64,000 nucleotides of DNA, from positions 33,085,913 through 33,149,912 of the forward strand of contig JAAONU010000019.1 in NCBI GenBank assembly GCA_012932295.1, read 5' to 3'. A program made the translations under genes and the position numbers. Positions within the stretch are counted from its first letter, which is position 1. Each line of letters starts with the position of its first letter. The notes below the pieces were generated by a model that made no database searches, was not told where the DNA came from, and saw only the letters and a list, made by a program, of their open reading frames with translations. The stretch comes from Cyclina sinensis. Taxonomy: Eukaryota > Mollusca > Bivalvia > Venerida > Veneridae. Of this stretch, positions 47,662 through 59,737 are shown piece after piece.

Positions 47662-49534
47662 GGCCAAAAAAAAATAATAATGTGGTTCTGGTAACATGCT
47701 GAAAAAAAATAGGGTAGGTAGGTAGGAAAAATATTTTATTTTTTTAAAATATTTTATTTCGGCTAAAACTGGACAAATTATTAAATATGAATAGATGAAT
47801 AGGATACCACTTACATACATTATATTAATTGTTACACCAGAACACAGAAAAATCTGACAGTATTAAACATGTTCGCTGGAATAAAAAGACAGTCACAAAT
47901 GAATGATTTTAATCTCACTATGAAAAAAAACAACTAAGCAGTTCCTGATATTCAGAAAAAAATGCAGGGCTCTCGCTAGGGTCAAAATTTTGGTAGAAGT
48001 GACTTCTCCCTAAGGCAAGATTTGAAAGAAGTCAGAAGACTCCTGGGAGAAGTTAGCACGGGCAGTGCCAGTTCCATTTGTGAATGACAATGACAGACAG
48101 CAAATATATGGAGTGATTTTTATTCAACTAACTATTAAAAACCTTTGTATCTGTGGCATCCAAATTCAGTAACTTTTTTGTGAAAAGTCTGGGATGTGTT
48201 TCCAGTTTAACCAGATTTTTTTTTTAACAAAATTACAAACAGTTTTAAAATTTACAATTTTCAGATGTAAATTATGTTGATTCATTTTAACTGTTGCTTT
48301 CTAACCACAACAGAACTATTCAAGTCTTAGAGAAAAAGAATTTGTTAAAATGAAAAACAGGTACTTATAATCAAATCAATACCACTTATCTTAATCAATC
48401 AATTGAATGTTGTGAATTTGCTGTATAAAGAGTCTCCAAGACACCGTTTTCTACAAATACTAAAATACGTCGGGGTCGCGGAAATATATGACAGACAGAA
48501 TTTATCCGAGATTTTTATTCGCTGCTTCATGTTTAATGAACTCAATGTTTGCTGGAATTGGTTTCTTTCAATTTGTTAAGCTTGTCTTAAATCTACTGGA
48601 GTTTTTCTTATAAATTAATCCGAGAATTAAAACAAAAATACCAAAAAGTATTTTTGCCATTTTCATACACTGTTTCAAAGGCTAGAATCACAGTGGTAAA
48701 GCACTGATGTTTAACCCTTTGCCTTTAAAATTAAACATTCAATTAATTTGTTAAGACATAGTTTGCTTGACTTTTAAGATTTGTAGAGTCTGTTGTACAC
48801 AACAGTTTTTTACTCGGTGTACATCGAGTTACATTATTGACCCAATTCAACACCTGTTGAGGGCTAACTGTGTTTATTGCGTATCGAGTGTCAACACACA
48901 GGATTAAATAAATGAAAGTAGTTAACTGCGCTCTGATTGGCCAATGTTTCGAATGTAGTATGTATTGATGCCGTTTCCGAGTATAAGCTCCGCCCATAAC
49001 CGGAGCTTAACAAGTTATTGACGTCGGCAGATGAAACGTTTTCGGCGAAGTTGATATCGCTTTGATGCTACATAAAGGCGAAGTCAGGGAGTTTTGGGCA
49101 TTTTAAATGGATTAATTTTTTAAGTGTTTGTACAGTATTTTACTTATTACTGTTTGCCATAAGGGCGACTTGTCTTAGGTCGTCATGCACCTCAGAAAAC
49201 ACCTCGCTGATAAGGCGATGATGCGGCACAGTTTTCATAACATTCTTTCTGTCCATGTGCCGACACTTGACAAATCTAATTGCCAGAACAGTAACTGTCG
49301 AACATGCCATTTTCCATGTTTTTTTCATCGAAAATTGTTTTGCCAGCGGCGATCGCAAGAAGTATACATTCGTGAAATTACGTTATGCTGATTCTCGTAC
49401 CGTTCCATACCGTACACGGGAAAATAGTCGATTCGGCAGATGATGCAGGAAATGCCATAAAATAATTTAGGGTCGGGGCCAAAATGATAGGGTCGGTCGG
49501 GTTACCGGAACCACAATATTATTTTGTTTTGGCC
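47662..49534. mobile_element. 1.87-kb Harbinger-like non-autonomous element
   Basis: Imperfect 34-bp terminal inverted repeats (GGCCAAAAAAAAATAATAAT at 47662 and the complement ATATTATTTTGTTTTGGCC ending at 49534), with inner GTGGTTC-GGTAAC shared. Flanked by TTA on both sides (47659-47661, 49535-49537), the 3-bp target typical of PIF/Harbinger. The interior holds GGTAGG/GGTCGG-rich subterminal stretches and short ORFs (for example 49140-49358, minus) that I do not recognise. No DDE transposase is visible. Confidence 0.72.
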
Positions 49535-49537
49535 TTA

Positions 49538-49728
49538 TAAAGTTGTTTTGACAGCTGGCTTGAATAAACACAGCAGTCATTCACCCTTCTCGTGACCTAT
49601 GATCTTCACACGTGATATATCCAATCTTGTTTTTTATTGGTAGTTAATTTTACGAGCTGACCTTTCACATCAAGCTTGAATAATTTTCAATAAAAATCCA
49701 GACTATTTATCCGCCATTTTCTACACAA
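49538..49728. other. No gene seen
   Basis: AT-rich sequence right of the Harbinger-like element. Confidence 0.45.
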
Positions 49729-50098
49729 AATGACCTAATATTAACATATTTTTCTAAAAATAGCGATCTTGACACTCACTACTATCAATTCTCATTTTCA
49801 GAAAATCTTTAAAAAGTAACACCCAATCTTTTTAGGTTAACTTGGAAAAGAATTATTGTTCTTAGTATTAATCATGGTTTAATAAAGTTTTACGAATAAT
49901 TTGACTTATACATGACCTAATATTACACGCTTTTCTGAAAATAGCAGGACTGACACTCACTACTTTCAATTTCCATTTTCGGAAAATCTATAAACAGTAA
50001 CACCCATCTTTTTTAGGTTAACATGGAAAAAAAAAAAAGAGTGTTGTTTGAATTTGTTGAGGATTTATAAAGATTTACAAATATTTTGACTTATAAAT
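49729..50098. repeat. 183-bp tandem duplication
   Basis: ATGACCTAATATTA starts both units (49729 and 49912). Each contains TGACACTCACTACT, TTTTCAGAAAATCT or TTTTCGGAAAATCT, and TTTTTAGGTTAAC before AATTTGACTTATA-like ends. Confidence 0.75.
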
Positions 50099-50115
50099 CT
50101 TTGATTAAAAGTAGA

Positions 50116-50262
50116 GGCGTAGAAAAGCGTATCTATGTAAATAAAGAACAAGCGTAGAAAGGCGTATCTATGTGGGAATAGATATATAGGCGTAAATTGG
50201 CGTATCTATGTGGTAATAGGTAAAGGCGTAGAAAGTCCTATCTATGTGGGAAAGAGTTAAGC
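50116..50262. repeat. Minisatellite, four ~36.5-bp units
   Basis: Units begin GGCGTAGAAA or close variants at 50116, 50152, 50189 and 50225, each followed by GCGTATCTATGT. It lies directly before a B array. Confidence 0.85.
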
Positions 50263-51387
50263 AAAATTCAATCATCTGACCTTGACGGTCAAGGTCAATT
50301 TTAGGTTATAGTCATACCTGAGTTATTCAATATGTCAGTTTTCTCATAATTGTTGTTTTGTCCAAGTATGAATCAAAACCAACCATAAACAACAAAGATA
50401 TGACAATTTAAGCAAAATTTAATTATTTGACCTTGACAGTCATGGTAATTTTAAGGTAAAGGTCACACTTGAATAATTTATCTTGTCGGCTTTGTCATAA
50501 GTGTTGTTCTGTCCAAGTCTGATTCAAATCCAACCATAAATAACAAAATAATGGCCAGTTTTAACAAAATTCAATGATTTGACCGTGACTGTCAAGGTCA
50601 TTTAAAGGTCAAGGTCAAACATGAAATAATCATAATGTCGGATTTGTCATAGGTGTTGTTTAGTCCAAATATGAATCAAATCTATAAATAAATGAGAAAG
50701 TTATGACAATTTAAGCAAAATTCAATCATCTGACCTTGACAGTCAAGGTCATTTTAAGGTCATGGTCATATCTGAATTGTTCAACATGTTGGTTTTGTCA
50801 TAAGTGTTGTTTTTTGCAAGTCTAAATCAAATCCAACCATAAATACTAAAGTTATGGACAATTTTAGCAAGATTTAATAATTTGACCTTGAAGGTGAAGG
50901 TCATTTATGAGTCAAAGTCAAGTTGAGTCTGTTTTACTTGAAGATCTTGTCCAAAGGGTTGTTGTGTCCAAGTATGAAGACAATCCACCTATTAATAATT
51001 AAGTCATCGCAAATTTTAGCAAAATTCAATAATTAAATCATGAAGGTGAAGGTCATTTATGAGTCAAGGTCAAGTTTAGTCCGGTCTACTTGAAGGTCTT
51101 GTCCAAAGGGTCGTTGTGTCCAAGCATGAAGAGAATCCACCTACTAATAATAAAGTTATGGCCAATTTTAGCAAAATTCAATATTTTGACCTTGAATTTG
51201 AAGGTCATTTAAGAGTCAAGGTCAAGTTTAGTCTGGTCATCTTGAAGGTCTTGTCCAAAGGGTTGTTGTGTCCAAGTATGAAGATAATCCATCAAGGAAT
51301 AAAAAAATGTTAAAGTTTTCGGACGGGAACAGAACGGCAACGACACCAAGACTATAGCAATAACTCAATTTTGCTCAGGTGAGCTAA
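50263..51387 (+). mobile_element. 'B' array with hybrid tail
   Basis: About seven units (TTTGACCTTGAAGGTGAAGG, GTTGTTGTGTCCAAGTATGA), then the B pre-tail (GGACGGGAACAGAACGGCAA, GACTATAGCAATAACTC). The terminus is TTGCTCAGGTGAGCTAA, the GGGCC-family end, instead of the B end GTCGAGCTAA. The head is missing. Confidence 0.82.
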
Positions 51388-51720
51388 AAATGACACAATC
51401 TGTAAATTCAGTAACCTCAATTTGTATCAGAAGATAATGCAATTCATATTCCAGCATATTCCCGTTAGCCATAGCTCTGTTTTAAAACATGGAGTTTTTA
51501 TGCCGATTGAATCTCACTAAAAAAACCAAATAAAAAAGTAAATTACCTTTATAATTAGTGAATTAATTTTAATTTGTCCGTCATTCAATTTAATATAATA
51601 CTGTCATGAAGAGTTCCTTCCCTTGGCACTGCTTGATTTGTGTATTGAAAAAAATACTTAATCAATTAATCGAACTCGCGAGACAATTAGGCACTAAATG
51701 TCAAACATCAATCAAGTTTC
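51388..51720. other. No gene seen
   Basis: AT-rich unique sequence. Confidence 0.45.
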
Positions 51721-52013
51721 ACCTTCAAATTTATAAAAATTTGTAGAGGTCCACTAGACATGGCTACATACCAAATCTTAAGGCTCAGAGCCTTGTGGTT
51801 TCAGACAAGTTTTTCCTTTCAGTTGCCATAGCAACCAGAATTCTTTGGTAGAGCTTCATGCAAGGAATATCCCAGACATGTTTTGTCAAAGTTGCCTTAG
51901 CAGTTTAGGAGGAGAAGTCGTTCAAGTCAAATTGTTGACATCGCACGATGCACACCGATGGATGTTGGACAATCAATGATCCCAATAGCTCACTTTGTGC
52001 TCAGGTGAGCTAA
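51721..52013 (+). mobile_element. GGGCC-type element, 3' fragment
   Basis: A partial 167-bp unit (GTAGAGGTCCACTAGACATG), the pre-tail block and a tail ending GCTCAGGTGAGCTAA. No head. Confidence 0.8.
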
Positions 52014-52343
52014 AAAAATCTCTTGATTGGAGTTAGCTACTAGTCAAGTCTTCCAAAACTAGAGCTATTGCTAAATGCGATTAATACCCAACTGATGTCC
52101 TTGATGGAGACGGGAATTACTTTTATGGCAAAAATAAACATTTAAAAAGAAATTATCTCTAGTGAAAAGAAAGACAACATTGTACAGATAATTGTATCAA
52201 GTAAGACTTTAAATCATCAAAACAAGTTTGAAACTGGTAAAATGAAAAGAAACCAAAACTACATTGTATGTAAACATTTAGTTGTCTCTGCCCTAATTTG
52301 AAATCAACCTGTATTTATTGATGTTAATTTGAGTACAAAATAT
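52014..52343 (+). mobile_element. Solo 'ATCAC-type' head with AT-rich sequence
   Basis: AACTAGAGCTATTGCTAAAT at 52057 is followed by GCGATTAATACCCAACTGAT. It is the same head as 8941 but its stem is ATTGC/GCGAT instead of ATCAC/GTGAT. No array follows. Confidence 0.5.
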
Positions 52344-55300
52344 AACTAGAACTATCACTACAGGTGATTAATACCCACACATGGGTGCTTGATATTGTAA
52401 CTGGAAAGCTTAGAATCAATGGCATAAAGTGACATAAGAAACATGGAAATATGTATATATTTTATATTTAATAATATTGTATATAGAGAAAACATTGACC
52501 TCAGCAGCCCCAAAGTGGAACTTCACCTGTATTTTATGTTGTTACACCTGTGTACCAAAAATGGTTTAAATCTGTCAAGCCTTTTATGAGTTATTATCTG
52601 GAAACCAAATTTTCTATTTTTAGTTTAAGCGAACAGACCCAACTGGCAAAATTTTCAATCCCAAGCGTCTTCTTCATATAAGCTACCTTTACAGCAAATT
52701 TCATCACAATATCTCATTCTTAACTCAAGTTATTGAGCAGAAATCATTTATTTTTTATTTTTAGTAACAGTGACCTTGACCTTGGCCCCACCAGCCCCAA
52801 TATTAAACTTGACCTGTATCCTGTGATGTTACACCTGTGTACTGATAATTGTTTAAATCTGTCAAAATTTCATAAGTTATCATCCAGAAACCATTTTTCA
52901 ACCATTTTATTATTTTTAGTAACAGTGACCTTGCCCTTGTCCCCACCAGCCCCAATATCGAAGTTGACCTGTATGTTATGATGTTACACCTGTGTACCAA
53001 AAATTGCTTAAATCTGTCAAGCCATTCATGGGTTATTGTCAAGGAATTGTTTTTCTATTTTTAGTAACAGTGACATTGACCTTGTCCCCACCAGCCCCAA
53101 TATCGATGTTGACCTGTATGTTTTGATGTAACACCTGTGTACCAAAAATTGTTTAAATCTGTCAAGCCATTCATGGGTTATTGTCCAGGAGCTCTTTTTC
53201 TATTTTTAGTAACAGTGACCTTGACCTTGCCCCCACCAGCCCCAATATCAATGTTACACCTGTGTACCAAAATTTTTTTAAATCTGTCAAGCCATTCATG
53301 AGTTATTGTCTGGAAACGGTTTTTTTATTTTTAGTAACAGTGACCTTGACCTTGGCCCCACCAGCCCTAATATCGAACGTGACCTGTATCTTGTGATGTT
53401 ACACCTGTGTACCAATTTTTTTTTTAATCCGTCTTGCCTTTCATGCGTTATCGTCCTAAAACCGTTTTTCTATTTTTAGTAACAGTTACCTTGACATTGG
53501 CCCCACAAGTCCAAATATCGAACTTGACCTGTATCTTGTGATGTTACAACTGTGTACCAAAAATATTTTAATTCTGTCTAGCCTTTCATGAGTTATCGTC
53601 CGGAAAACGTTTTTCTATTTTTAGTAATAGTGACTTTTACCTTGGCCCCACCAGCCCCAATATCGAACTTGACCTGTATCTTATGATGTTACACCTTTGT
53701 ACCAAAAATTGTTCAAATCTGTCAAGCCTTTCTAAGTTATTGTCTGGAAACCGTTTTTCTAATTTTAGTCACAGTGACCTTGACCTTGTCCCCACCAGCC
53801 CCAATATCAAACTTGACCTGTATCTTATAATGTAACTAATAGTGTATTTAAATCTGTCTTGCCTTTCATGAGTTATCGTCCGGAAACCATGACAGACCGA
53901 CCGACTGTCCGACTGACCGACCAACCGCCAAGCTCACTCCTATATACCCCTCAAACATAACAACTATGTAAATATTTAGTGGTCTGGATCCAAATTCAAA
54001 CACGACTGTACTTTATGTTGTTTAATCTGTGTACAAAAAATAACTTCAATCCAGTGACTCCTTAAAGGATTATCATGTGTAAACCATTTCTTTTTCGTTT
54101 TTTTTTTGCAAAATTGCAGATGAAAAGGAGCCATAACTATGTAAAAATTTAGTGGTTTGAACACAAATTCGAACTCTATCTGTATTTAATGATGTTACAT
54201 CTGCGTACCTAAATTACTTTCAATCCACTGACACCTTAAACAGTTATTATCTGGAAATGATTTTTTTTTGCAAAACTTGAGATGAAACGGGGCAATAACT
54301 CCATAACAAGAGGGCCATGATGGCCCTGGATCGCTCACCTGAGTACTTTGGCTGTAGGTTTGCTGTTAAGCAGTATTTCATTTTTAAATTGAAAATATGT
54401 AAGTGCCTACAAACCAAATATGTAAAATATCAGTCAATAAATAAAGGCTCTATGACAGAAAGTAGAAATATCTATTATAAGCTATGGTGACCTTCACCTT
54501 GACCCAGTGACCTCAAACCCTACCCATGGGTAGAGGTTCATGCAAGGAACCTCTATACTGAATATCAAAGATATTGGTCTATAAATGAAGGCTCTATGAG
54601 GTACAGTAGATGAATCTACTTTTAGCCTCCGTGACCTTTAACCTAATCCAATAATTTGAAAAAGCTTGATAAAGCTTGCTTCATGCCAAATTTTAAAATT
54701 CTAGGTCTTGTGGTTTCAGACAAGAAGATTTTTAAAGATTTTCTTCTATATTGTTATTTAAAACTTGTGACCCCTCGGGCGGGGCCAATAGTGACCCCAG
54801 GGACATTTTTCTAATAAACTTGGTAGAGGTCCACTAGACAATGCTACACACCAAATATCTAAGCTCTATAACTTACGGTTTCTGACAAGAAGATTTTTTT
54901 AGATTTTCTTATATAACTCTATGTAAAACTAGTGGCCCCTGGGGCGGGGCCATTTTTGACTCAGAGGCCAGGATTTGAACAAGCTTGGTAGAGGTCCACT
55001 AGACAATGCTACACACCAAATATCTAAGCTCTATAACTTACGGTTTCTGATAAGAAGATTTTTTTAAGATTTTCCTATATAACTCTATGTAAAACAAGTG
55101 ACCCCCGGGGCTAGGCCATTTTTGACCCAGAGGCCAGGATTTGAACAAACTTGGTAGAGGTCCACTAGACAATGCTACATACCAAATATCTTAACTGTAG
55201 GCCTTCTTGTTTCTGACAAGAAGATTTTTTAGTCTTTCCTATATAACTCTATGTAAAACAAGTGACTACCGGGGCAGGGCCATTTTTGACCCAGAGGCCA

Positions 55301-56674
55301 GGATTTGAACAAACTTGGTAGAGGTCCACTAGACAATGCTACACACCAAATATCTAAGCTCTATAACTTACGGTTTCTGACAAGAAGATTTTTTAAGATT
55401 TTCCTTTATAACTCTTTGTAAAACTAGTGGCCCCTGGGGCGGGGTCATTTTTGACCCAGAGGCCATGATTTGAACAAACTTGGTAGAGGTCCACTAGGCA
55501 ATGCTACACACCAAATATCTAAGCTCTATAACTAACGGTTTCTGACAAGAAGATTTTTTAAGATTTTCCTATGTAACTCTATGTAAAACTAGTGGCCCCT
55601 GGGGCGGAGCCATTTTTGACCCAGAGGACAGGATTTGAACAAACTTGGTAGAGGTCCACTAGACAATGCTACACACCAAATATCTAAGCTCTATAACTTA
55701 CGGTTTCTGACAAGAAGATTTTTTAAGATTTTCCTATATAACTCTATGTAAAACAAGTGACCCCCGGGGCAAGGCCATTTTTGACCCAGAGGCCATAATT
55801 TGAACAAACTTGGTAGAGGTCCACTAGACAATGCTACACACCAAATATCTAAGCTCTATAACTACAGTTTCTGACAAGAAGATTTTTTAAAGATTTTCCT
55901 ATATAACTCTATGTAAAACAAGTGACCCCCGGGGCAAGGCCATTTTTGACCCAGAGGCCATGATTTGAACAAACTTGGTAGAGGTCCACTAGACAATGAT
56001 ACATACCAAATATCTTAACTCTAGGCCTTGTGGTTTCTGACAAGAAGATTTTCAAGTTTTCCCTATATAACTCTATGTAAAATCAACTGACCCCTGGGGT
56101 GGGGTCAGTTTTGTCCCAAGGGACATAATTTGAACAAACTTGGTAGAGATCCACTAGATGATGCTTCATACCAAATATCAAAGCTCCAGGCCTTGTGGTT
56201 TCGGAGAAGAAGATTTTTAAATATCCAACTTATAAAATCTATTTTTAGCTCCAGTGAACCAGAAATGCAATGGACCAGAACCATTTGAACAATCTTGGTA
56301 GAGCTTCATGCAAGGAACATCCCAGGCAAGTTTCATTAAATTTGCCCCATTGGTTTCAGAGGAGATGTTGTTTGAATGAAAAGTTGACAACGGACGGACG
56401 GACGGACGGACTGACGGACGACGGACAAAGACCGATCAGAAAAGCTCACCCTGAGCACTTTGTGCTCAGGTTAGCTAAAAACACAGTGGTCTCAATCCAA
56501 ATTTGAACTTGACCTGTATTTTATGATGTTACACGTGTACTAAAAATTATTATAATCCACTCACTCCTTCGAGAGTTACCATTCGCAAACCATGTAATGG
56601 ACTGACTGACCAACCAACAGACTGACAAGCTCACTCCTATATACCTCCGCTAATCTTCATTTGTGGTGGTATGA
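52344..56674 (+). mobile_element. 'E' element: ATCAC-type head and 145-bp array, split by a nested element
   Basis: Head AACTAGAACTATCACTACAG; from 52500 about ten units of a 145-bp monomer (CCACCAGCCCCAATATCGAA, GATGTTACACCTGTGTACCA, TTTTTAGTAACAGTGACC) to 53890; a GACCGACCGACTG stretch; further weaker units; interruption at 54305-56478; ending with GACTGACTGACCAACC and a tail pairing ATACCTCCGC with TGTGGTGGTAT (about 56641-56672). Confidence 0.78.
54305..56478 (+). mobile_element. Nested GGGCC-type element with nine homogeneous 167-bp units
   Basis: Head AACAAGAGGGCCATGATGGC, CTGAGTACTTTGGCTGTAGG; units from 54800 to 56210 very similar to each other; pre-tail block; GACGGACGGACGGACTGACG; hairpin 56443-56476 (CTGAGCAC/GTGCTCAG). 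The host E repeat reads through: AACTCCATA joined to AAAACACAGTGG. Confidence 0.92.
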
Positions 56675-56688
56675 AAACTGCATAGGGT

Positions 56689-57104
56689 AACAAGAGATGT
56701 TTGTAAAACATATATGCTCCCCTAGCGCCTTATCCCTCGAGGTAGCTATGAAATTTTGAGGAGCTGGGACCAAGCCTTCTATAGTTATTGATCGGAAACC
56801 ATCTTGCTATTTAAGGACACTGTGACCATGGCATCTCACCTGGTGACCTGAAAAACTACAGGCCTTATCTAGAAGCCATGAACAACTTATACACAAAGAT
56901 TGGGGAACATATGCTCAAGGGTTCTACACTTAATCATTGGAAACCATTTTGCTTTCCAAGGTCACTGTGACCCTTAACCTTTGACCAAATGACCTGAAAA
57001 ACAGTTGTTATCTACTGATCATGACAAACCTAAAAACTAAGTCTGACTAACCTCAGCAAAAGAATTCCCTAGATATTCAGCAGAAACTCTGTCACCTTAG
57101 ACCT
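56689..57104 (+). mobile_element. 'D' element, head and two to three 145-bp units
   Basis: Head AACAAGAGATGTTTGTAAAA with stem ATGTTT/AAACAT (56697-56711), then CTCCCCTAGCGCC and a 145-bp array cut at 57104. It provides the empty-site sequence for the insertion at 13886. Confidence 0.82.
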
Positions 57105-57374
57105 AACAAGTGGGTCAATTTCCCTAAAGTGCTCACCTGTGTTCAAAGATGAAAGAAATTTTTATGAATGTAATGATGCATATCACAGAAATGGACCAAT
57201 GCAATTTCATTGCCATAGCTCCAAAAACAAAGAGTAGGTCAGCAGGTCAAAATATAGGTCATGAGATGACATTTTAGAAATCGTAACGAAAAGCTGTACA
57301 CACAGTCCAAATTTCATTGCCGTAGCTTCAAAACAAAAAAGTAGGTCAGTAGGTCAAAAATATAGGTCATGCTA

Positions 57375-58188
57375 CAGTACGCGCCAGGAGGAACTCTCGT
57401 TTTCCTCGAGGTCGTCGCGGACTACCCATTCCTTAAAACGCGAACTAATCCGCCGCATTTCGAGGATCACCGCCGCGGACATGGTCACCAAACATCGCGG
57501 CGGACGTCCGCTAAATGGTTCCGCGAACTTTTTCACAGGTAAGAACTGACGTATCGAGGGTCACAAAGTTCCTGATTACACGCATTTCGGCGAATTTTAC
57601 GCTTTAAAATATCATTTAATGTATAAAACTCTCATTCTGATGCATTTGCTTACGAATGCTCGTATTTGTTAACGGAAGGAATGACAATTCAAAACCGAAA
57701 GTAATTGCTTCTCGGAACAGCTGACCTTATTTTCAGAAAATAAATTGACTGGTTTTCTATTTACACGTGTTAAAACTGCTTTCCTATATTTAAAGAAAAC
57801 ATACAACATGTAAACCCTACTGCAACATCTGTATCGTCTATGCGCTTGACAAAATTATTGATCGATTTTGCTGTACAATAACGAGCGTTTTCAACGACGG
57901 AATACACAGCAAATGTATTAGAAATTTGGTTTTAATTTTACCAAATGTCACATAATTGGCAGACGTAAAATGCATAGTTTTATTACGGTCATTTCATTAA
58001 ATGTTCAGCTTATCCAGGTGAGTTATGACTCTAATTATTTTCGCGCTGTTCGTCAAATATCGCCGAGATATTTCGCGACGTCAAGACATCGAGGAAATCC
58101 GTTTTTTTCCTCGATGTCGCGGCGGATATTTTTTTTTCCGCGGCCGCGAAATAGAGCAGAAAATGTGAGTTCCTCCTGGCGCGTACTG
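57375..58188. mobile_element. TA-flanked non-autonomous DNA element, copy 2
   Basis: 814 bp, closely matching copy 1 (21678-22502) end to end. TIRs CAGTACGCGCCAGGAGGAAC and its exact complement; TA on both sides (57373-57374, 58189-58190). The 108-bp host unit closes perfectly across it (GGTCATGC-TA-TGACATTTTTG). The stem CATCGAGGAAA/TTTCCTCGATG is at 58087-58116. Short ORFs inside are not conserved with copy 1. Confidence 0.95.
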
Positions 58189-58360
58189 TATGACATTTTT
58201 GAAATCGGAACAAAAAACTGTACACATGGTCCAAATTTCATTGCCATTGCTCCAAAAACAAAAAGTAGGTCAGTAGGTCAAAAATATAGGTCATGTGATG
58301 ACATTTTTGAAATTGAAATGAAAAACTGTGCACATGCTCCAAATTTCATTGCTGTAGCTA

Positions 58361-59737
58361 AACAAGAGGGCCATGATGGCCCTGGATCGCTCATTTGAGT
58401 ACTTTGCTTGAGCGTCTACCATTAAGCAAACATCAGATGCAACATTACATTTTCTCACTAAGGATATTCAAAGATCTCATCTTTTATACAAAAAAATCCA
58501 TGGGGCAGAGGCAATTTCATGATTACAGCTTGTGAGATGTCATTTGAAGCAATATTTTGAAGAAAACCTATTTTTAGCTCTGTGGTCATTTTGTTCAATG
58601 AAGCAGAACTATTTAAGCAATTTTAAAGCAGGGGTATGTAAGGAACATTTCCATGAAATTTGATGGAAAATTACCTTGTAGTTGACGAGGAGATGCTGTT
58701 TAATTTCTTTTCTACTTTTAGCTTTTGCAGCCCTTATGAGCAGTGGAGCAGAATGCTTTGAGCAATTTTAGAAAAGGGCATTATAAGGAACATTTCTGTC
58801 AAATTTGGGTGGTTTTGGAGGAGATGTCATTTGAAGCAAAATATTGACAAAAATCTATTTTTAGCTCTGGTGGCCATTTTGTTCAAAGGAGCGGAACCAT
58901 TTTAGCAATTTTAATAGAGGGCTATGTAAGGAACATTTCTGTGAAATTTGGTGGAAAATCTCTCAACCATTTAGGAGGAAATGTTGTTTGAATTTTTTTC
59001 TATTTTTAGCTTTTGCAGCCCTTATGTGCAATGTAGCAGAACGGTTTGAGCAATTTAAGATAAGGCATGATAAGGAACACATCTGTAAAGTTTGGTTTAA
59101 AATGGCCAAGCAGTGGTGGAGGAGATGTCATTTAAAGCCAAATATTGACGAAAATCTATTTTTAGCTCTGGTGGCCATTTTGATCAATGGAGCGGAACCA
59201 TTTTAGCAATTTTAATAGAGGGCTATGTAAGGAACATTTCTGTGAAGGAGGAGATGATTTGAACAAACTTGGTAGAGGTCCACTGGACAATGCTACACAC
59301 CAAATATCTAAACTCTAGGCCTTGTGGTTTCAGACAAGAAGATTTTTAAAGTTTTTCCTATATAAGCCTTTGTAAAATCAATTGACCCCCCGGGCGGGGC
59401 CAAATTTGACCCCAGGGGCATAATTTGAACAAACATGATAGAGGTCCACTTGACAATGCTACATACCAAATCTTAATGCTCAGGGTCTTGTGGTTTCAGA
59501 CAAGAAGATTTTCAAAGTTTTTCCTATAAGTTGCCAACCAGAGTTCTTGATGGAATTGAATTCTTTGAACAACTTTTGTAGAGCTTAATGCAAGGAATAT
59601 CCAAGGCTTCTTCCATCAATGCTGGCTCAGCAGTTTAGGAGGAGATGTTGTTTAAGTCAAATTGTTGACGACGCACGACGCACGCAGGACAATCAACGAT
59701 CCCAAAAGCTCACCCTGAGCAGGCTCTGGTGAGCTAA
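58361..59737 (+). mobile_element. Nested GGGCC-type element with ~165-bp and 167-bp arrays
   Basis: Head AACAAGAGGGCCATGATGGC (CTCATTTGAGTACTTTGC variant); units of the AGGAGATGTCATTTGAAGCA monomer to about 59245; two 167-bp units; pre-tail block; hairpin 59707-59735. Host closure: GCTGTAGCTAA joined to AAAGTAGGTC. Confidence 0.88.

Noticed and set aside
48743..48997. 84-residue minus-strand ORF in the Harbinger-like element
   Set aside because: No similarity recognised to transposase or Myb-like proteins; kept only as a comment on that element.
49140..49358. 72-residue minus-strand ORF, possible transposase piece
   Set aside because: Looks non-random in composition but shows no DDE or other catalytic motif; too short to support.
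57970..58398. 142-residue ORF crossing the right end of the TA element
   Set aside because: It runs through the element end into the satellite and another element; copy 1 ends differently, so it is not a gene.
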